Assembly (NCBI GenBank): GCA_964242335.1
Contig: CAXTAY010000016.1
Span: 1 to 64,000, forward strand
DNA length: 64,000 nt
Direction of reading: 5' to 3'
DNA from: Lichenicoccus sp964242335
Lineage (GTDB): Bacteria > Pseudomonadota > Alphaproteobacteria > Acetobacterales > Acetobacteraceae
Positions 33,111 to 42,551 of this stretch are shown here, in pieces; within the stretch, counting starts at the first letter, position 1; each line of letters opens with the position of its first letter. A model generated the notes under the pieces. It did not search any database. It was not told the DNA's origin and saw nothing but the letters and a program-made list of their open reading frames with translations. The translations under genes were made by a program, and so were the position numbers.

Positions 33111-33812
33111 ATGCCGCCACCTTCCCCCCTGGACGAGATCCGCGCGCGCATCGCGACCGCGGCGCGTGCCGACGGGCGCGAGCCGGACGCCGTCAGCCTG
33201 GTGGCCGTCTCCAAGACCCATCCGGCATCGCATCTGACGACGCTGCTGCAGCAGGGCCAGCGCCGCTTCGGCGAGAACCGGGTGCAGGAGGCGCTGCAGA
33301 AGTTCCCGGCGTTGCGCTCGCATCATCCGGACCTCCGGCTGCACCTGATCGGCCCGCTGCAGACCAACAAGGCGCTCGACGCGGTGCGCGGCTTCGACGT
33401 CATCGAGACGCTGGACCGGCCGCGTCTCGCCGATGCGATCGAGCGCGCCGCCGAACGGGAGGGCCGGATCCCGGAGCTGCTGGTGCAGGTCAATATCGGC
33501 GACGAGCCGCAGAAGGCGGGGATCGCGCGCGCCGAGGCGGAGGGTTTCATCCGCTCCTGCCGGGCGCGGTTCGGCGCTGCACTGACCGGCCTGATGTGCA
33601 TCCCGCCTGCCGAGGACGACCCGCTGCCGCATTTCCGGAAGCTGGCGGCGCTGGCGGCGCAGTGCGGGCTGTCCGGCCTCTCGATGGGCATGTCGGGCGA
33701 CTTCGAAACCGCGATCTCCGCCGGTGCCACCGAGGTTCGGGTCGGATCGGCACTGTTCGGCGAGCGGCCTGTGCACGCATCGCCGCTCTCCGCATCCGTC
33801 GTGCCGGGCTGA
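33111..33812 (+). CDS. YggS-family PLP homeostasis protein
   Basis: A 233-residue single-domain PLP-binding protein of the PLPBP/YggS family, which regulates pyridoxal-phosphate and amino-acid balance without known catalysis. The PLP-lysine segment LVAVSKTHPA, then RRFGENRVQEALQK, LHLIGPLQTNK and the phosphate-binding LSMGMSGDFE and RVGSALFGER all match. The ATG at 33111 is preferred because the family starts there, although the frame is open to 33003. Confidence 0.92.
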   Translation: MPPPSPLDEIRARIATAARADGREPDAVSLVAVSKTHPASHLTTLLQQGQRRFGENRVQEALQKFPALRSHHPDLRLHLIGPLQTNKALDAVRGFDVIETLDRPRLADAIERAAEREGRIPELLVQVNIGDEPQKAGIARAEAEGFIRSCRARFGAALTGLMCIPPAEDDPLPHFRKLAALAAQCGLSGLSMGMSGDFETAISAGATEVRVGSALFGERPVHASPLSASVVPG

Positions 33813-33964
33813 GCCCGCATGCCTCGACCCCGCTTGCCTCGCCGAACCGTTGAGTCGTATGGGGGCGCCTGCGACAGCCCGCATCCCTGGTCCCGCGCCG
33901 CCGTGCCTCTCCGGAGCCCCTTCATGAGCTGCGACGCCGGTGCGCCTGCAGATGGTGCCCAACC

Positions 33965-35905
33965 TTGATCCATCAGCCTCCTCTCCGTCAGCTTTCGCCG
34001 AGCGAGCCCGCGCCGGCCAGCGTCCAGCTTCCGGCCGCGGAGCGGCATCGTGGGGTCGGTCTCGCCTCGCTGCTGGGCGTGCTAGGCGTGGTGTACGGCG
34101 ATATCGGCACCAGTCCGCTCTACGCGCTGAAGGCCACCATCGCCATCATCAGCAACCGGGCTCCGACGCCGGGAGAAGTGCTGGGCATCGAGAGCCTGAT
34201 CTTCTGGTCGCTGATCCTGGTAGTGACGATCAAGTACGTGACGCTGATCATGCGCGCCGACAACGAGGGCGAGGGCGGCATCCTGTCGCTGATGGCGCTG
34301 GCGCAGCGTGTCGCCTCGAGCAACCGGATGCGGACCGTGATGGGGCTCGCCGGCATCATCGGCGCCTGCCTGTTCTTCGGCGACGGCACCATCACGCCGG
34401 CGATCTCGGTGCTGTCGGCGATCGAGGGCCTGGAGGTGAGCGTGCCGTCGGCCCGCGAGGTGGTGCTGCCGATCGCGATCGTGGTGATCGTGGCGCTGTT
34501 CACCCTGCAGTGGCGCGGCACCGGCAGCGTCGGACGCATCTTCGGGCCGATCATGGTGCTCTGGTTCGGCAGCATCGGCGTGCTCGGCGCGATCGAGGTC
34601 GTGCACCACCCGTTCGTGCTCGGCGCGCTGCTGCCCAACCATGCGGTGATCTTCATCTGGCATCATGGCTGGATCGCCTTCGTCGCACTCGGCGCGGTGG
34701 TGCTCTCGGTCACCGGCGCCGAGGCGCTCTACGCCGACATGGGCCATTTCGGCCGCGCCCCGATCCGCCTCGCCTGGCTGGTCTTCGTGCTGCCGTCGCT
34801 GGCGCTCAACTATCTCGGCCAGGGCGCGCTGATCATCGACCGTCCCGAGACGATCAAGAACCCGTTCTTCCTGCTCGGGCCGGACTGGATGCGGCTGCCG
34901 ATGGTGGTGCTGGCCACCGCCGCCACCGTGATCGCGAGCCAGGCGATGATCACCGGCGCCTACTCGATCGCGCGCCAAGCGGTGCAGCTCGGCTACCTGC
35001 CGCGGATGCGGGTGCTGCACACCAACCCGAACGAGGAAGGCCAGATCTACCTGCCGCAGGTCAACCGCGCGCTGATGGTCGGCGTGCTGCTGCTGGTGCT
35101 GACGTTCCGCTCCTCCGATGCCCTGGCGTCGGCCTACGGCATCGCCGTGACCGGCACCTTCATGTGCACCTGCGTCCTGGCGATGGTGGCGTTCCACCGC
35201 CTCTACGGCTGGTCGAAATACGCCGCCACCTTCGTGTTCGGCGGGTTCTTCCTGATCGACGGGACGTTCTTCGCTGCCAACGCGCTGAAGATCCCGCAGG
35301 GCGGCTGGGTGCCGCTGCTGCTCGGCATCGTGCTGACCGCGCTGATGACCAGCTGGAAGCGCGGCCGCGAGCTGCTGGCGCTGCGCTGGAAGCAGGACAG
35401 CATGCCGCTCGCTTCCTTCCTCGCCCGCCTGCCGCAATCGCACATCGTGCGGGTGCCGGGGATGGCGGTGTTCCTCACCGCCAACCCGGACGTCGTGCCG
35501 GCGTCGCTGCTGCACAACCTGAAGCACAACAAGGTGCTGCACGAGAAGGTGCTGTTCGTCACCATCCAGAACCTGGACCAGCCGGAGGCCGGACGCGGCC
35601 ATCGCCTGCAGGTCGACGAGCTGGCGCCGGGCATACATCGCGTCGGGCTGCGCTACGGCTTCATGGAGAGCCCCAACCTGCCGCGCGCCCTCGAGGAACT
35701 GCGCAGCGCCGGCGTGGTGTTCGATCCGATGCAGGCGAGCTACTTCGTCAGCCGCGAGGTGCTGGTGCGCGCCACCATCCCGCGCATGCCGCTGTGGCGC
35801 CTGTCGCTGTTCCTGGTGATGGCGCGCAATGCGGTGACCACCACCGAGTTCTTCCGCATCCCGAGCGACCGCGTGGTGGAGCTGGGCGTGCGCGTCGCGA
35901 TCTGA
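33965..35905 (+). CDS. kup: Low-affinity potassium transporter Kup
   Basis: A 646-residue integral membrane protein of the Kup/HAK/KT family. It has a GVVYGDIGTSPLYALK first helix and EGGILSLMALAQR, twelve predicted hydrophobic segments to about residue 450 and a cytoplasmic C-terminal domain ending FFRIPSDRVVELGVRVAI. It takes up K+ probably with protons. The start is uncertain: a TTG at 33965 is the only near start in frame, with no strong ribosome-binding site. The stop overlaps hemW in a TGATG junction. Confidence 0.93.
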   Translation: MIHQPPLRQLSPSEPAPASVQLPAAERHRGVGLASLLGVLGVVYGDIGTSPLYALKATIAIISNRAPTPGEVLGIESLIFWSLILVVTIKYVTLIMRADNEGEGGILSLMALAQRVASSNRMRTVMGLAGIIGACLFFGDGTITPAISVLSAIEGLEVSVPSAREVVLPIAIVVIVALFTLQWRGTGSVGRIFGPIMVLWFGSIGVLGAIEVVHHPFVLGALLPNHAVIFIWHHGWIAFVALGAVVLSVTGAEALYADMGHFGRAPIRLAWLVFVLPSLALNYLGQGALIIDRPETIKNPFFLLGPDWMRLPMVVLATAATVIASQAMITGAYSIARQAVQLGYLPRMRVLHTNPNEEGQIYLPQVNRALMVGVLLLVLTFRSSDALASAYGIAVTGTFMCTCVLAMVAFHRLYGWSKYAATFVFGGFFLIDGTFFAANALKIPQGGWVPLLLGIVLTALMTSWKRGRELLALRWKQDSMPLASFLARLPQSHIVRVPGMAVFLTANPDVVPASLLHNLKHNKVLHEKVLFVTIQNLDQPEAGRGHRLQVDELAPGIHRVGLRYGFMESPNLPRALEELRSAGVVFDPMQASYFVSREVLVRATIPRMPLWRLSLFLVMARNAVTTTEFFRIPSDRVVELGVRVAI

Positions 35906-37056
35906 TGCAGCGGGACGTCGCACTCTACGTGCACTGGCCGTTCTGCCTCAGCAAGTGCCCCTACTGCGACTTCAACAGCCATGTGCGCGACGTCATCCCC
36001 GAGCGCCGCTTCGCCGCAGCGCTGCGCACCGAGCTGGCGCACGAGGCGGCGCGCCTGGGCCGGCGTCGCCTCGGTTCGATCTTCTTCGGCGGCGGCACAC
36101 CGAGCCTGATGCGCCCGGAGAGCGTCGCCGACCTGATCGAGCTGGCCAGGACCCTGTTCGACCCGGCGCCCGACCTCGAGGTCACGCTGGAGGCCAACCC
36201 CACCAGCGTCGAGGCGGCGCGGCTGCGCGGCTTCCGCGAGGCGGGGGTGACGCGCATCTCGCTCGGGGTGCAGGCGCTCGAGGACGAGGCATTGCGCGGG
36301 CTCGGCCGGGTGCATTCCGCGGCGGACGCGATCGCAGCGCTCGAGCTCGCGCGCAGCCTGTTCCCGCGCATCTCCTTCGACCTGATCTACGCCCGCCCGG
36401 GACAGACGCTGCCCGCCTGGCGCGCCGAACTCGACCGCGCCCTGGCGCTGGTCTCCGACCACCTCTCGCTCTACCAGCTTACCATTGAGCCCGGCACACG
36501 CTACGAGGCGCTGCACCGCCAGGGCCTGATCGCCCTGCCGGACGACGACAGCGCCGCGGCGCTGTACGAGGAGACCGCGGACGTCGCGGCACGGCACGGG
36601 CTGGAGCCCTACGAGGTCTCCAACTACGCCCGCCCGGGCGCGCAGAGCCGGCACAACCTCGCGTACTGGCGCTACCAGGACTATGCCGGCATCGGGCCCG
36701 GCGCCCACGGCCGGCTGACGCTGGACGGCGGGCTGTTCGCCACCCGGCGACACCGCGCGCCCGAACCCTGGGTGACGCGGGTGGAACGGTCCGGCTCGGG
36801 CGAGACCAGCTGCACGCCGCTTTCGATGCGCGACCGCACCCGGGAGATGCTGCTGATGGGATTGCGGCTGTCCGAAGGGATCGGTGCGGCGGCGTTCCTG
36901 GCGCGCACCGGCACGGCGCTGGCGTCGGCGCTGGATGCCGGGGTGCTGCGGGCCGCAGAGGAAGAAGGCTACCTGGTCTGGCACGATGATTGCCTCAGGG
37001 CCACGCCGTCCGGGCGTCTGCGCCTGGACGCGCTGCTCGGCGCGCTCGCGCTGTAG
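35905..37056 (+). CDS. hemW: Radical-SAM heme chaperone HemW
   Basis: A 383-residue radical-SAM protein. The [4Fe-4S] motif is PFCLSKCPYCDF (CxxxCxxC), followed by FFGGGTPSLM, LEANPTS and RISLGVQALEDEAL, the HemW pattern rather than HemN coproporphyrinogen dehydrogenase. HemW is thought to deliver heme to respiratory enzymes. The C-terminal HemN_C region (RTREMLLMGLRLSEGI) is present. It starts inside the kup stop codon. Confidence 0.92.
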   Translation: MQRDVALYVHWPFCLSKCPYCDFNSHVRDVIPERRFAAALRTELAHEAARLGRRRLGSIFFGGGTPSLMRPESVADLIELARTLFDPAPDLEVTLEANPTSVEAARLRGFREAGVTRISLGVQALEDEALRGLGRVHSAADAIAALELARSLFPRISFDLIYARPGQTLPAWRAELDRALALVSDHLSLYQLTIEPGTRYEALHRQGLIALPDDDSAAALYEETADVAARHGLEPYEVSNYARPGAQSRHNLAYWRYQDYAGIGPGAHGRLTLDGGLFATRRHRAPEPWVTRVERSGSGETSCTPLSMRDRTREMLLMGLRLSEGIGAAAFLARTGTALASALDAGVLRAAEEEGYLVWHDDCLRATPSGRLRLDALLGALAL

Positions 37057-37083
37057 CGCCCGCACTCGAGGAGGTCCCAGACC

Positions 37084-38172
37084 TTGCGCCTCATCGCCGC
37101 CCTGCTGCTGCTCGCCGGCCTCACGGCACTCCCCATCCTGGCCGCGGCGGCGACGCCGCAGCTGGTCATCGAGGACAACGACTTCCTCGGCCCCGGCGGC
37201 TCCGACCTGCAATCGACGCTGCCGCTGCTCGCCGACCCCGGGGTCAGGCTGCTCGGCCTCACCGTCGTGGTCGGCGATGCCTGGGAGAACGAGGAGTCGG
37301 CGCATCTGCGTCGTTTCCTGGAGATCGCCGGCCGCACCGACGTTCCGGTGCTGGACGGCGCCACCCTGCCGCTGGTCAACAGCGTGGCCAGGATGCGGCT
37401 GTGGGAGCAGGCCTATGGGCCGATCCCGTGGAAGGGTGCCTGGGGCGGGGTGGGCAAGATCGACCAGGTGCCCGACCGGCAGCCGGCGGTGCCGAAGCTC
37501 GTCGAGGGCGCGCCTGTCCCGTCAGCCGCACCGGAGCGCGCGGCCGACTTCCTGATCCGCATGGTGCACGCGCACCCGCACCAGGTCACGATCGTCGCCG
37601 CCGGGCCGCTGACCAACCTGGCGCTGGCGATCCGGCTCGACCCCGACTTCGCCGCGACCGCCAGGCAGCTGGTGTTCATGGGTGCGCTGATCGACACCGG
37701 CATGCAGTCGGTCACCGGCAACGCCGACTGGGCGTCGGACTTCAACATGATCTTCGATCCCGAGGCGGCGCACATCGTGCTGACCGCGCCGTGGCCGAGG
37801 ATCGTCTCGGTCGGCAACGTCTCCAACGACGTCATGATGACACGCGCGCTGATGGCGCGGATCACGACCAGGCACAGCGCGTTCACCGGCTACCTGTCGC
37901 GCTACTTCGCCGCGCTGCCGATGTGGGACGAGATGACCGCCGCGGTCGCCGTCGACCCGACGCTGGTGACGCGATCCGTCACCGCCATGCTCGACATCGA
38001 CACCGCCCCGGGCGTCGATTACGGGCGTGCGCATGTCTGGCCGGCGGCGCTGGCGCCCCAGGGAGCGCATGGCGGCATGCTCCGCCCGGTGGTCATCGTG
38101 CAGGCGATCGACACGCGGCGCTTCCTGGACCGGTTCGTCGAGCAGGCGCAGCAGCCCGGCGCCGGTCGCTGA
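37084..38172 (+). CDS. Exported nucleoside hydrolase-like protein
   Basis: A 362-residue inosine/uridine-preferring nucleoside hydrolase family protein. It starts at TTG 37084 with GAGGAGGT nine bases upstream. The N-terminus (RLIAALLLLAGLTALPILAAAA) is a signal peptide, unusual for this mainly cytosolic family. The calcium-site segment reads EDNDFLGPGGSD, keeping the key aspartates of the usual DTDPGxDD but with insertions. VTIVAAGPLTNLALAIR and FNMIFDPEAAHIV are well conserved. It would release ribose and base from nucleosides in the periplasm. Confidence 0.88.
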   Translation: MRLIAALLLLAGLTALPILAAAATPQLVIEDNDFLGPGGSDLQSTLPLLADPGVRLLGLTVVVGDAWENEESAHLRRFLEIAGRTDVPVLDGATLPLVNSVARMRLWEQAYGPIPWKGAWGGVGKIDQVPDRQPAVPKLVEGAPVPSAAPERAADFLIRMVHAHPHQVTIVAAGPLTNLALAIRLDPDFAATARQLVFMGALIDTGMQSVTGNADWASDFNMIFDPEAAHIVLTAPWPRIVSVGNVSNDVMMTRALMARITTRHSAFTGYLSRYFAALPMWDEMTAAVAVDPTLVTRSVTAMLDIDTAPGVDYGRAHVWPAALAPQGAHGGMLRPVVIVQAIDTRRFLDRFVEQAQQPGAGR

Positions 38173-38177
38173 GCCTC

Positions 38178-39041
38178 TCAGGCCGGTCGAGAGGGCGGTA
38201 TCGGCGCCATCCCGCCCGGGGAGGGCACCGCGGCCTCGCCGAGGGTCTTGAGCAGGTCGAGCGCCTTCTCGATCAGGAGCGACGGGACCAGCTCGCCGAC
38301 CGCAGCACTCGCGGCGGTGCCGGCGGCGCCGAGCTGAGGATGCAGGCGCGCGCGCAGGCTGACCAGGGCGCCGAAGCCGCCCGGCGCCGGTCGGAGGCGC
38401 AGCGAGGCCGCACTGAGGAAGGCCTGGCCCGCCGGCGCGCCGAGGCGGATCCGGCGCGCGGCTTCATCGACCCGCGTGAGCAGGGTCCAGGAGAGGTCGC
38501 GTCCGACCGGTCCCGGCACCGTCCAGCGCGTATGCGACGCATCGACCGGCACCAGTTCGGCGAAGTGCGCCATCATCCGCGGCAGCGTCGTCGGCTGCCG
38601 CAGCAGCGCGAACAGCCGCTCGGGCGAGGCCGCGACGACGATGCTGCGCTCGATCTCGGTGGCATCGACCGCCTCGTGCCGCGCCGCGACGCCGGCGCGG
38701 CGCGCGCTCCAGCTGTCGAGCACGGCGATGCCGGCGAGTGCCGCCAGTGCCGCACCGGCACTTCGCGGCCGTGCGCCCGCGAGGCCGGCGCGCAGGGTCG
38801 CGAGGTCGAGCGCATCGCCGGCGACGCGACCCCAGAGCCACGGCGCGGGCGCATCGCTGCGCAGCAGGCCGATGCCGGTGGCGATCTCACGCAGGCCGAA
38901 CAGGCGCACCACCCGTTCCCGACCGCGCAGGCCGAGCGGTGCGGTGACGAGAGCCGGCGCCAGCAGCTGGACCGCGCCGAGGCCGATGGAGAACCACCCT
39001 AGGGCGTCGGCGCTGCGGTGGCGCTGGGTGGGGCGGGTCAT
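38178..39041 (-). CDS. SRPBCC (polyketide cyclase/START-like) domain protein
   Basis: A 287-residue protein. The N-terminal 110 residues contain hydrophobic helices (ALGWFSIGLGAVQLLAPALVTAPLGL, GAALAALAGIAVLDSW) suggesting membrane anchoring. The C-terminal 150 residues form an SRPBCC fold (IERSIVVAASPERLFALLRQPTTLPRMM). Ligand unknown. GGAGG lies nine bases before the ATG at 39041; ATGs at 39047 and 39050 are too close to it. It is convergent with the nucleoside hydrolase gene, the two ending five bases apart. Confidence 0.78.
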   Translation of the reverse strand: MTRPTQRHRSADALGWFSIGLGAVQLLAPALVTAPLGLRGRERVVRLFGLREIATGIGLLRSDAPAPWLWGRVAGDALDLATLRAGLAGARPRSAGAALAALAGIAVLDSWSARRAGVAARHEAVDATEIERSIVVAASPERLFALLRQPTTLPRMMAHFAELVPVDASHTRWTVPGPVGRDLSWTLLTRVDEAARRIRLGAPAGQAFLSAASLRLRPAPGGFGALVSLRARLHPQLGAAGTAASAAVGELVPSLLIEKALDLLKTLGEAAVPSPGGMAPIPPSRPA

Positions 39042-39197
39042 GTCCATCATCCTCCGAGCGCGCAGGATCGGCTCGTGGCGTCCCGCGCCAGGCTGCAAGA
39101 TCGTTCGGGATCGCGGGTTCTCGAGTGTCGCCGCGCTCCCCGGATGGTGATGCGCCGGCCTCTCACCCGGGTCGATCCGCCGTGCTAGCCGGTGGCG

Positions 39198-39629
39198 ATG
39201 CTGCACCTGATCAAGCTCGCGGTCGGAGTCGCCGATCCGGCGGCGCTCGCCGAGCGGCAGGCCTTCCGCTCGCGCGAGACCGGCGCGCATGACGGCTGGC
39301 CGTTCCTGCGCACCCGCAACTTCCCGCGTCGCGCCGAGGAGATCCTCGAGGGCGGCTCGGTCTACTGGGTGATGTCCGGCGTGCTGCTGTGCCGGCAGCG
39401 CGTGTTCGAGATCACCACCGACCGACGCGACGACGGCACGCCCTGCACCGCCATCATTCTGGACGGCCCCGGCGTTGCGGTCGTGCCCAGGATGATCCGC
39501 CCGTTCCAGGGCTGGCGCTACCTGACGGCGGCCGACGCGCCCGACGACCTAGGCAGCCTGCCGCAGGCGGCCGGAGATCCGCTCCCGCCGGCGCTACGCC
39601 GCGCGCTCGCCGCCCTCTGCCTGCTCTGA
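39198..39629 (+). CDS. DUF1489-family protein
   Basis: A 143-residue protein matching the alphaproteobacterial DUF1489 family: MLHLIKLAVGV at the start, TRNFPRRAEEILEGGSVYWV in the middle and RPFQGWRYL near the end. Function unknown. A GTG two codons upstream (39192) is an alternative start. The hairpin-rich repeat copy 3 follows the stop. Confidence 0.85.
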   Translation: MLHLIKLAVGVADPAALAERQAFRSRETGAHDGWPFLRTRNFPRRAEEILEGGSVYWVMSGVLLCRQRVFEITTDRRDDGTPCTAIILDGPGVAVVPRMIRPFQGWRYLTAADAPDDLGSLPQAAGDPLPPALRRALAALCLL

Positions 39630-39635
39630 TCCGGG

Positions 39636-39680
39636 ATCCGGGGCCTGAGGCCCCGCCGGGTCCAGGGCAGCGCCCTGGCC
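39636..39680. repeat. Hairpin-rich intergenic repeat, copy 3 (short)
   Basis: GGGGCC-TGA-GGCCCC (39640-39654) and CCAGGGC-AGC-GCCCTGG (39662-39678) correspond to two of the hairpins of the longer copies at 25.4 and 60.0 kb, separated by GGGTC. It follows the DUF1489 stop and may serve as its terminator. Confidence 0.6.
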
Positions 39681-39798
39681 TGCCCCTTCCAACACTGTGG
39701 CAGATCCGCAATGCGAATGCGGCAATCGGCGATCCTCCGAGCCTCCCCAGCAACCCAAGATTGATCGTGGTCGCGGTTGGCGACACCATCCGGAGACG

Positions 39799-40878
39799 AT
39801 GCATCGATGGCCGCTCCTCTGCGCCCTGCTCACGCTCGCGGCCTGCGGCGGCGGCCGCGTGGGCTACGGCCCGGGTCTGGCGAGTTATCCGGAGCCGGGC
39901 CCGCCGGGCGACCCGTGGCGTCCCTACATCCGGCAGGCCGCCAACCGCTTCAGCGTGCCGCAGCGCTGGATCCGCGCGGTGATGCAGCAGGAATCCGGCG
40001 GCCATGAATATCGCGACGGCCGCGCGATCACCTCTCCGGCGGGTGCGATGGGGCTGATGCAGCTGATGCCGGCGACCTATGCCGACATGCAGAGCCAGAA
40101 CGGCCTGGGGAACGACCCGTACGAGCCGCACGACAACATACTGGCCGGCACCGCCTATATCAGGCTGATGTATGCACGCTACGGCGCGCCGGCCTTCCTC
40201 GCGGCCTACAATGCGGGTCCGCAGCGGCTGGATGATTATCTCGGCACCGGGCGGAGACTGCCGAACGAGACCGTGCGCTACGTTGCGGCCATCGCCCCGC
40301 GGCTGGGCACCGAGATCGCGATGACCGGCCCGCTCTCCGCCTATGCCGGCGTGCCGGATCGTCCCGCGCCAAGCTTCGCCGCCTCGGTCCGCCTGGCCGC
40401 CTACCGCGTACCGGCGCCCGAAGCCGCGACGGCCTGTGCGCAGGATCCCGACGCCGCCTACGATCCGGACCTGTCGTGCCGCCCGGCGCGGCGGGTGCGG
40501 CGTGCCGAGCCGCCGGTCGCGATGCAGGTCGCGGCTACGCCGGTCAGCGCCATCTACCAGGCGCCAGGCTTCTATCGGACGCCCAGCGCGAGCCGGCGCG
40601 AGGTCTCGTACTCCGTCGAACCCTATGGCGCCTGGGCGGTGCAGGTCGGCGCCTACGACTCCGCCGGGCAGGCGCACTTCGCCACCACGATGGCGCGCCA
40701 GGCCGCCTTCACCCAGCTCTCCGGCAGCCGCGCCCTGGTGCAGCCGACCAGCCGGTTCGGCCGTACCGTGCTGTATCGCGCCCGCCTCGCCGGGCTGGCG
40801 CGCGCCGACGCCGGCGCCGCCTGCCAGGTCCTGGAGCAGCACAGCATCCCCTGCATGATCGTCGCCCCGGGAAGCTGA
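39799..40878 (+). CDS. Lytic transglycosylase lipoprotein with C-terminal SPOR domain
   Basis: A 359-residue envelope protein. The N-terminus is a lipoprotein signal with lipobox LTLAAC. Residues about 45-180 form an SLT transglycosylase domain with catalytic Glu in MQQESGGHEYRDG, then GAMGLMQLMPATY and FLAAYNAGPQRLDDY. The last 80 residues (WAVQVGAYDSAGQA onward) are a SPOR domain, which binds denuded glycan strands at division sites. The fusion suggests peptidoglycan cleavage during septation or daughter-cell separation. The ATG at 39799 was chosen because it starts the lipoprotein signal, with CGGAGA upstream. Confidence 0.88.
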   Translation: MHRWPLLCALLTLAACGGGRVGYGPGLASYPEPGPPGDPWRPYIRQAANRFSVPQRWIRAVMQQESGGHEYRDGRAITSPAGAMGLMQLMPATYADMQSQNGLGNDPYEPHDNILAGTAYIRLMYARYGAPAFLAAYNAGPQRLDDYLGTGRRLPNETVRYVAAIAPRLGTEIAMTGPLSAYAGVPDRPAPSFAASVRLAAYRVPAPEAATACAQDPDAAYDPDLSCRPARRVRRAEPPVAMQVAATPVSAIYQAPGFYRTPSASRREVSYSVEPYGAWAVQVGAYDSAGQAHFATTMARQAAFTQLSGSRALVQPTSRFGRTVLYRARLAGLARADAGAACQVLEQHSIPCMIVAPGS

Positions 40879-40925
40879 ACCGCAGTCGGCGCCGCCCGTT
40901 CCTGTGCCACCGACAGGAGACCGCC

Positions 40926-41330
40926 ATGCCCCAGATCATCGATCTCGCCCCGCACGATCCGCTGCCCGACGGGCCGGCGCTGGTGCTGCTGCGACGCTTC
41001 GAGGAGGACAATCCGAGGCAGATCATGATCGAGGTGGTGGCGCTGGACGATCACCATACGGAGTCCAACGCGCGCATGACCGACGCCGAGGGCCTGCCGC
41101 CGTCGTGGGAAGAGGCGAGCGGACGCGCCGAGGCGATGGCGGACGAGGCGAAGCTGCCGATGCTGTACCGGATCGACCGCACCGCGGGTCCGCGCGAGCA
41201 GGAGATCGTCGCACATGACGGCGACCGCTCCGCCAACATGGAGGCGCTGGACGATTCCGACCTCGAGGAGGGCGAACCGGGCCCCGACATGCGCGACCGC
41301 AACAACAACGCGGCACCGCGCCGGTTCTAG
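40926..41330 (+). CDS. Small acidic uncharacterised protein
   Basis: A 134-residue soluble protein, Asp/Glu-rich, with no recognised family. AGGAGA lies six bases before the ATG. It contains MIEVVALDDHHTESNARMTDAEG and ends in a charged low-complexity tail (DDSDLEEGEPGPDMRDRNNN). It is probably cotranscribed with the transglycosylase gene 47 bases upstream. Confidence 0.7.
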   Translation: MPQIIDLAPHDPLPDGPALVLLRRFEEDNPRQIMIEVVALDDHHTESNARMTDAEGLPPSWEEASGRAEAMADEAKLPMLYRIDRTAGPREQEIVAHDGDRSANMEALDDSDLEEGEPGPDMRDRNNNAAPRRF

Positions 41331-41351
41331 CGGGGCGCCCCCGGGTCGGGA

Positions 41352-41402
41352 TTGACGTGCCCGGAGGCGCGTGGGATAGGCCGGTGCTGCAACTCACTCG
41401 CA
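41352..41402 (+). promoter_or_regulatory. Putative promoter with Fur/Mur-like operator before the iron ABC operon
   Basis: TTGACG (41352-41357) and GATAGG (41375-41380) are spaced by 17 bases, a plausible sigma-70 promoter. TGCAACTCACTCGCA (41388-41402) just downstream matches 12 of 14 fixed positions of the alphaproteobacterial Fur/Mur-type operator TGCAAATnATTCGCA and would overlap the transcription start. This suggests iron repression, as inference from motif and context. Confidence 0.5.
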
Positions 41403-41475
41403 ATCGCAGCATCGGCTGGCGGGCATCGGGCGTGGCCCGCCGCCTCGCCGGGCACCCTTCCTCGGAGACATCCGC

Positions 41476-42504
41476 ATGACCCACCCCCAGCCCAGCAGGC
41501 GCTCCCGGCTGGCCGCCCTGATCCTGCTCGGCGGCGCGGCGACCGCGGCGCTCGGCGGCGGCGGCAGCCGCGCCGCGACGACGCTGACCCTGTACAGCGC
41601 GCAGCACCAGCAGATGGTGGAGACCGTGATCGCGGCCTTCACCAAGCAGACCGGCATCGCCGTCAAGGCGCGCTACGGCGAGGCGCCCGAGATCGCCAAC
41701 CAGATCGCCCGCGAGGGCGCCGCCTCGCCGGCAGACATCTACTTCACCGAGAACTCGCCGGAGCTGATGCTGCTGGACGGCAAGGGACTGCTGGCGCCGG
41801 TCGATGCCGCCAGCCTGTCCCAGGTGCCGGCCAAGTACAGCGCGCCCGACGGCAGCTGGATCGGCGTGTTCGCGCGCGAGAACGTGCTCGACTTCAACAC
41901 CTCGATGATGCGGGAGGACCGCCTGCCCGCCTCGCTGCTGGACCTGGCGAAGCCGCAATGGCGCGGCAAGATTGCCTTCGCACCGACGGACGCCGACTTC
42001 CTGCCGCTGGTGGCCGCGGTCTCCGCGCTGAAGGGACAGGCCGCGGCGGTGCAGTGGCTGAGGGGGCTTAAGGCGAACGGCCAGGTGTTCGACGACGACG
42101 AGGGCGTGGTCGCCGCGGTGGACCGCGGCGCGGTCGCGGTCGGCATCATCAACAGCTACTATTTCGAGCGGCAGCGGGCCGAGACCGGAGCGGCGCACAG
42201 CGCGATCCACCACTTCGCCGACGGCGACCTCGGCGCCCTGGTCAACGTGTCGGGTGCCGCCGTGCTGCGGTCCTCGAAGAACCCGGCGGCGGCGCAGCGC
42301 TTCGTCGCCTTCCTAGTTAGCAAGCCGGTGCAGGCGATGGTCGCCCGCGCCAACATCGACTTCGAGTACCCGCTCGCGGCGGGGGTCGCCGCGAACCCGG
42401 CGCTGAAGCCGTTCGACCAGCTGCAGCCGCCGCCGCTGACCGTGGCGCAGCTGGGAGACGATCGCGAGGCGGCGCAGCTGCTGCGCCGCGCCGGGCTGCT
42501 CTGA
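41476..42504 (+). CDS. Ferric-iron ABC transporter periplasmic binding protein (FbpA-like)
   Basis: A 342-residue protein with a signal peptide (RRSRLAALILLGGAATAALGG). The mature sequence starts TTLTLYSAQHQQMVETVIAAF, the FbpA/AfuA pattern. IYFTENSPELMLLDGKG and the paired tyrosines in INSYYFER, which bind Fe3+ in this family, are present. It would carry ferric ion to the permease encoded next. The Fur-like site upstream supports iron control. Confidence 0.88.
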   Translation: MTHPQPSRRSRLAALILLGGAATAALGGGGSRAATTLTLYSAQHQQMVETVIAAFTKQTGIAVKARYGEAPEIANQIAREGAASPADIYFTENSPELMLLDGKGLLAPVDAASLSQVPAKYSAPDGSWIGVFARENVLDFNTSMMREDRLPASLLDLAKPQWRGKIAFAPTDADFLPLVAAVSALKGQAAAVQWLRGLKANGQVFDDDEGVVAAVDRGAVAVGIINSYYFERQRAETGAAHSAIHHFADGDLGALVNVSGAAVLRSSKNPAAAQRFVAFLVSKPVQAMVARANIDFEYPLAAGVAANPALKPFDQLQPPPLTVAQLGDDREAAQLLRRAGLL

Positions 42505-42551
42505 CGCGGACCGAGCCGGGCTGATCGACGAGCACCCGGCACGCCGCGACG

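Noticed and set aside
34082..35923. 613-codon antisense frame under kup
   Set aside because: His/Asp/Arg-rich shadow of a membrane-protein gene.
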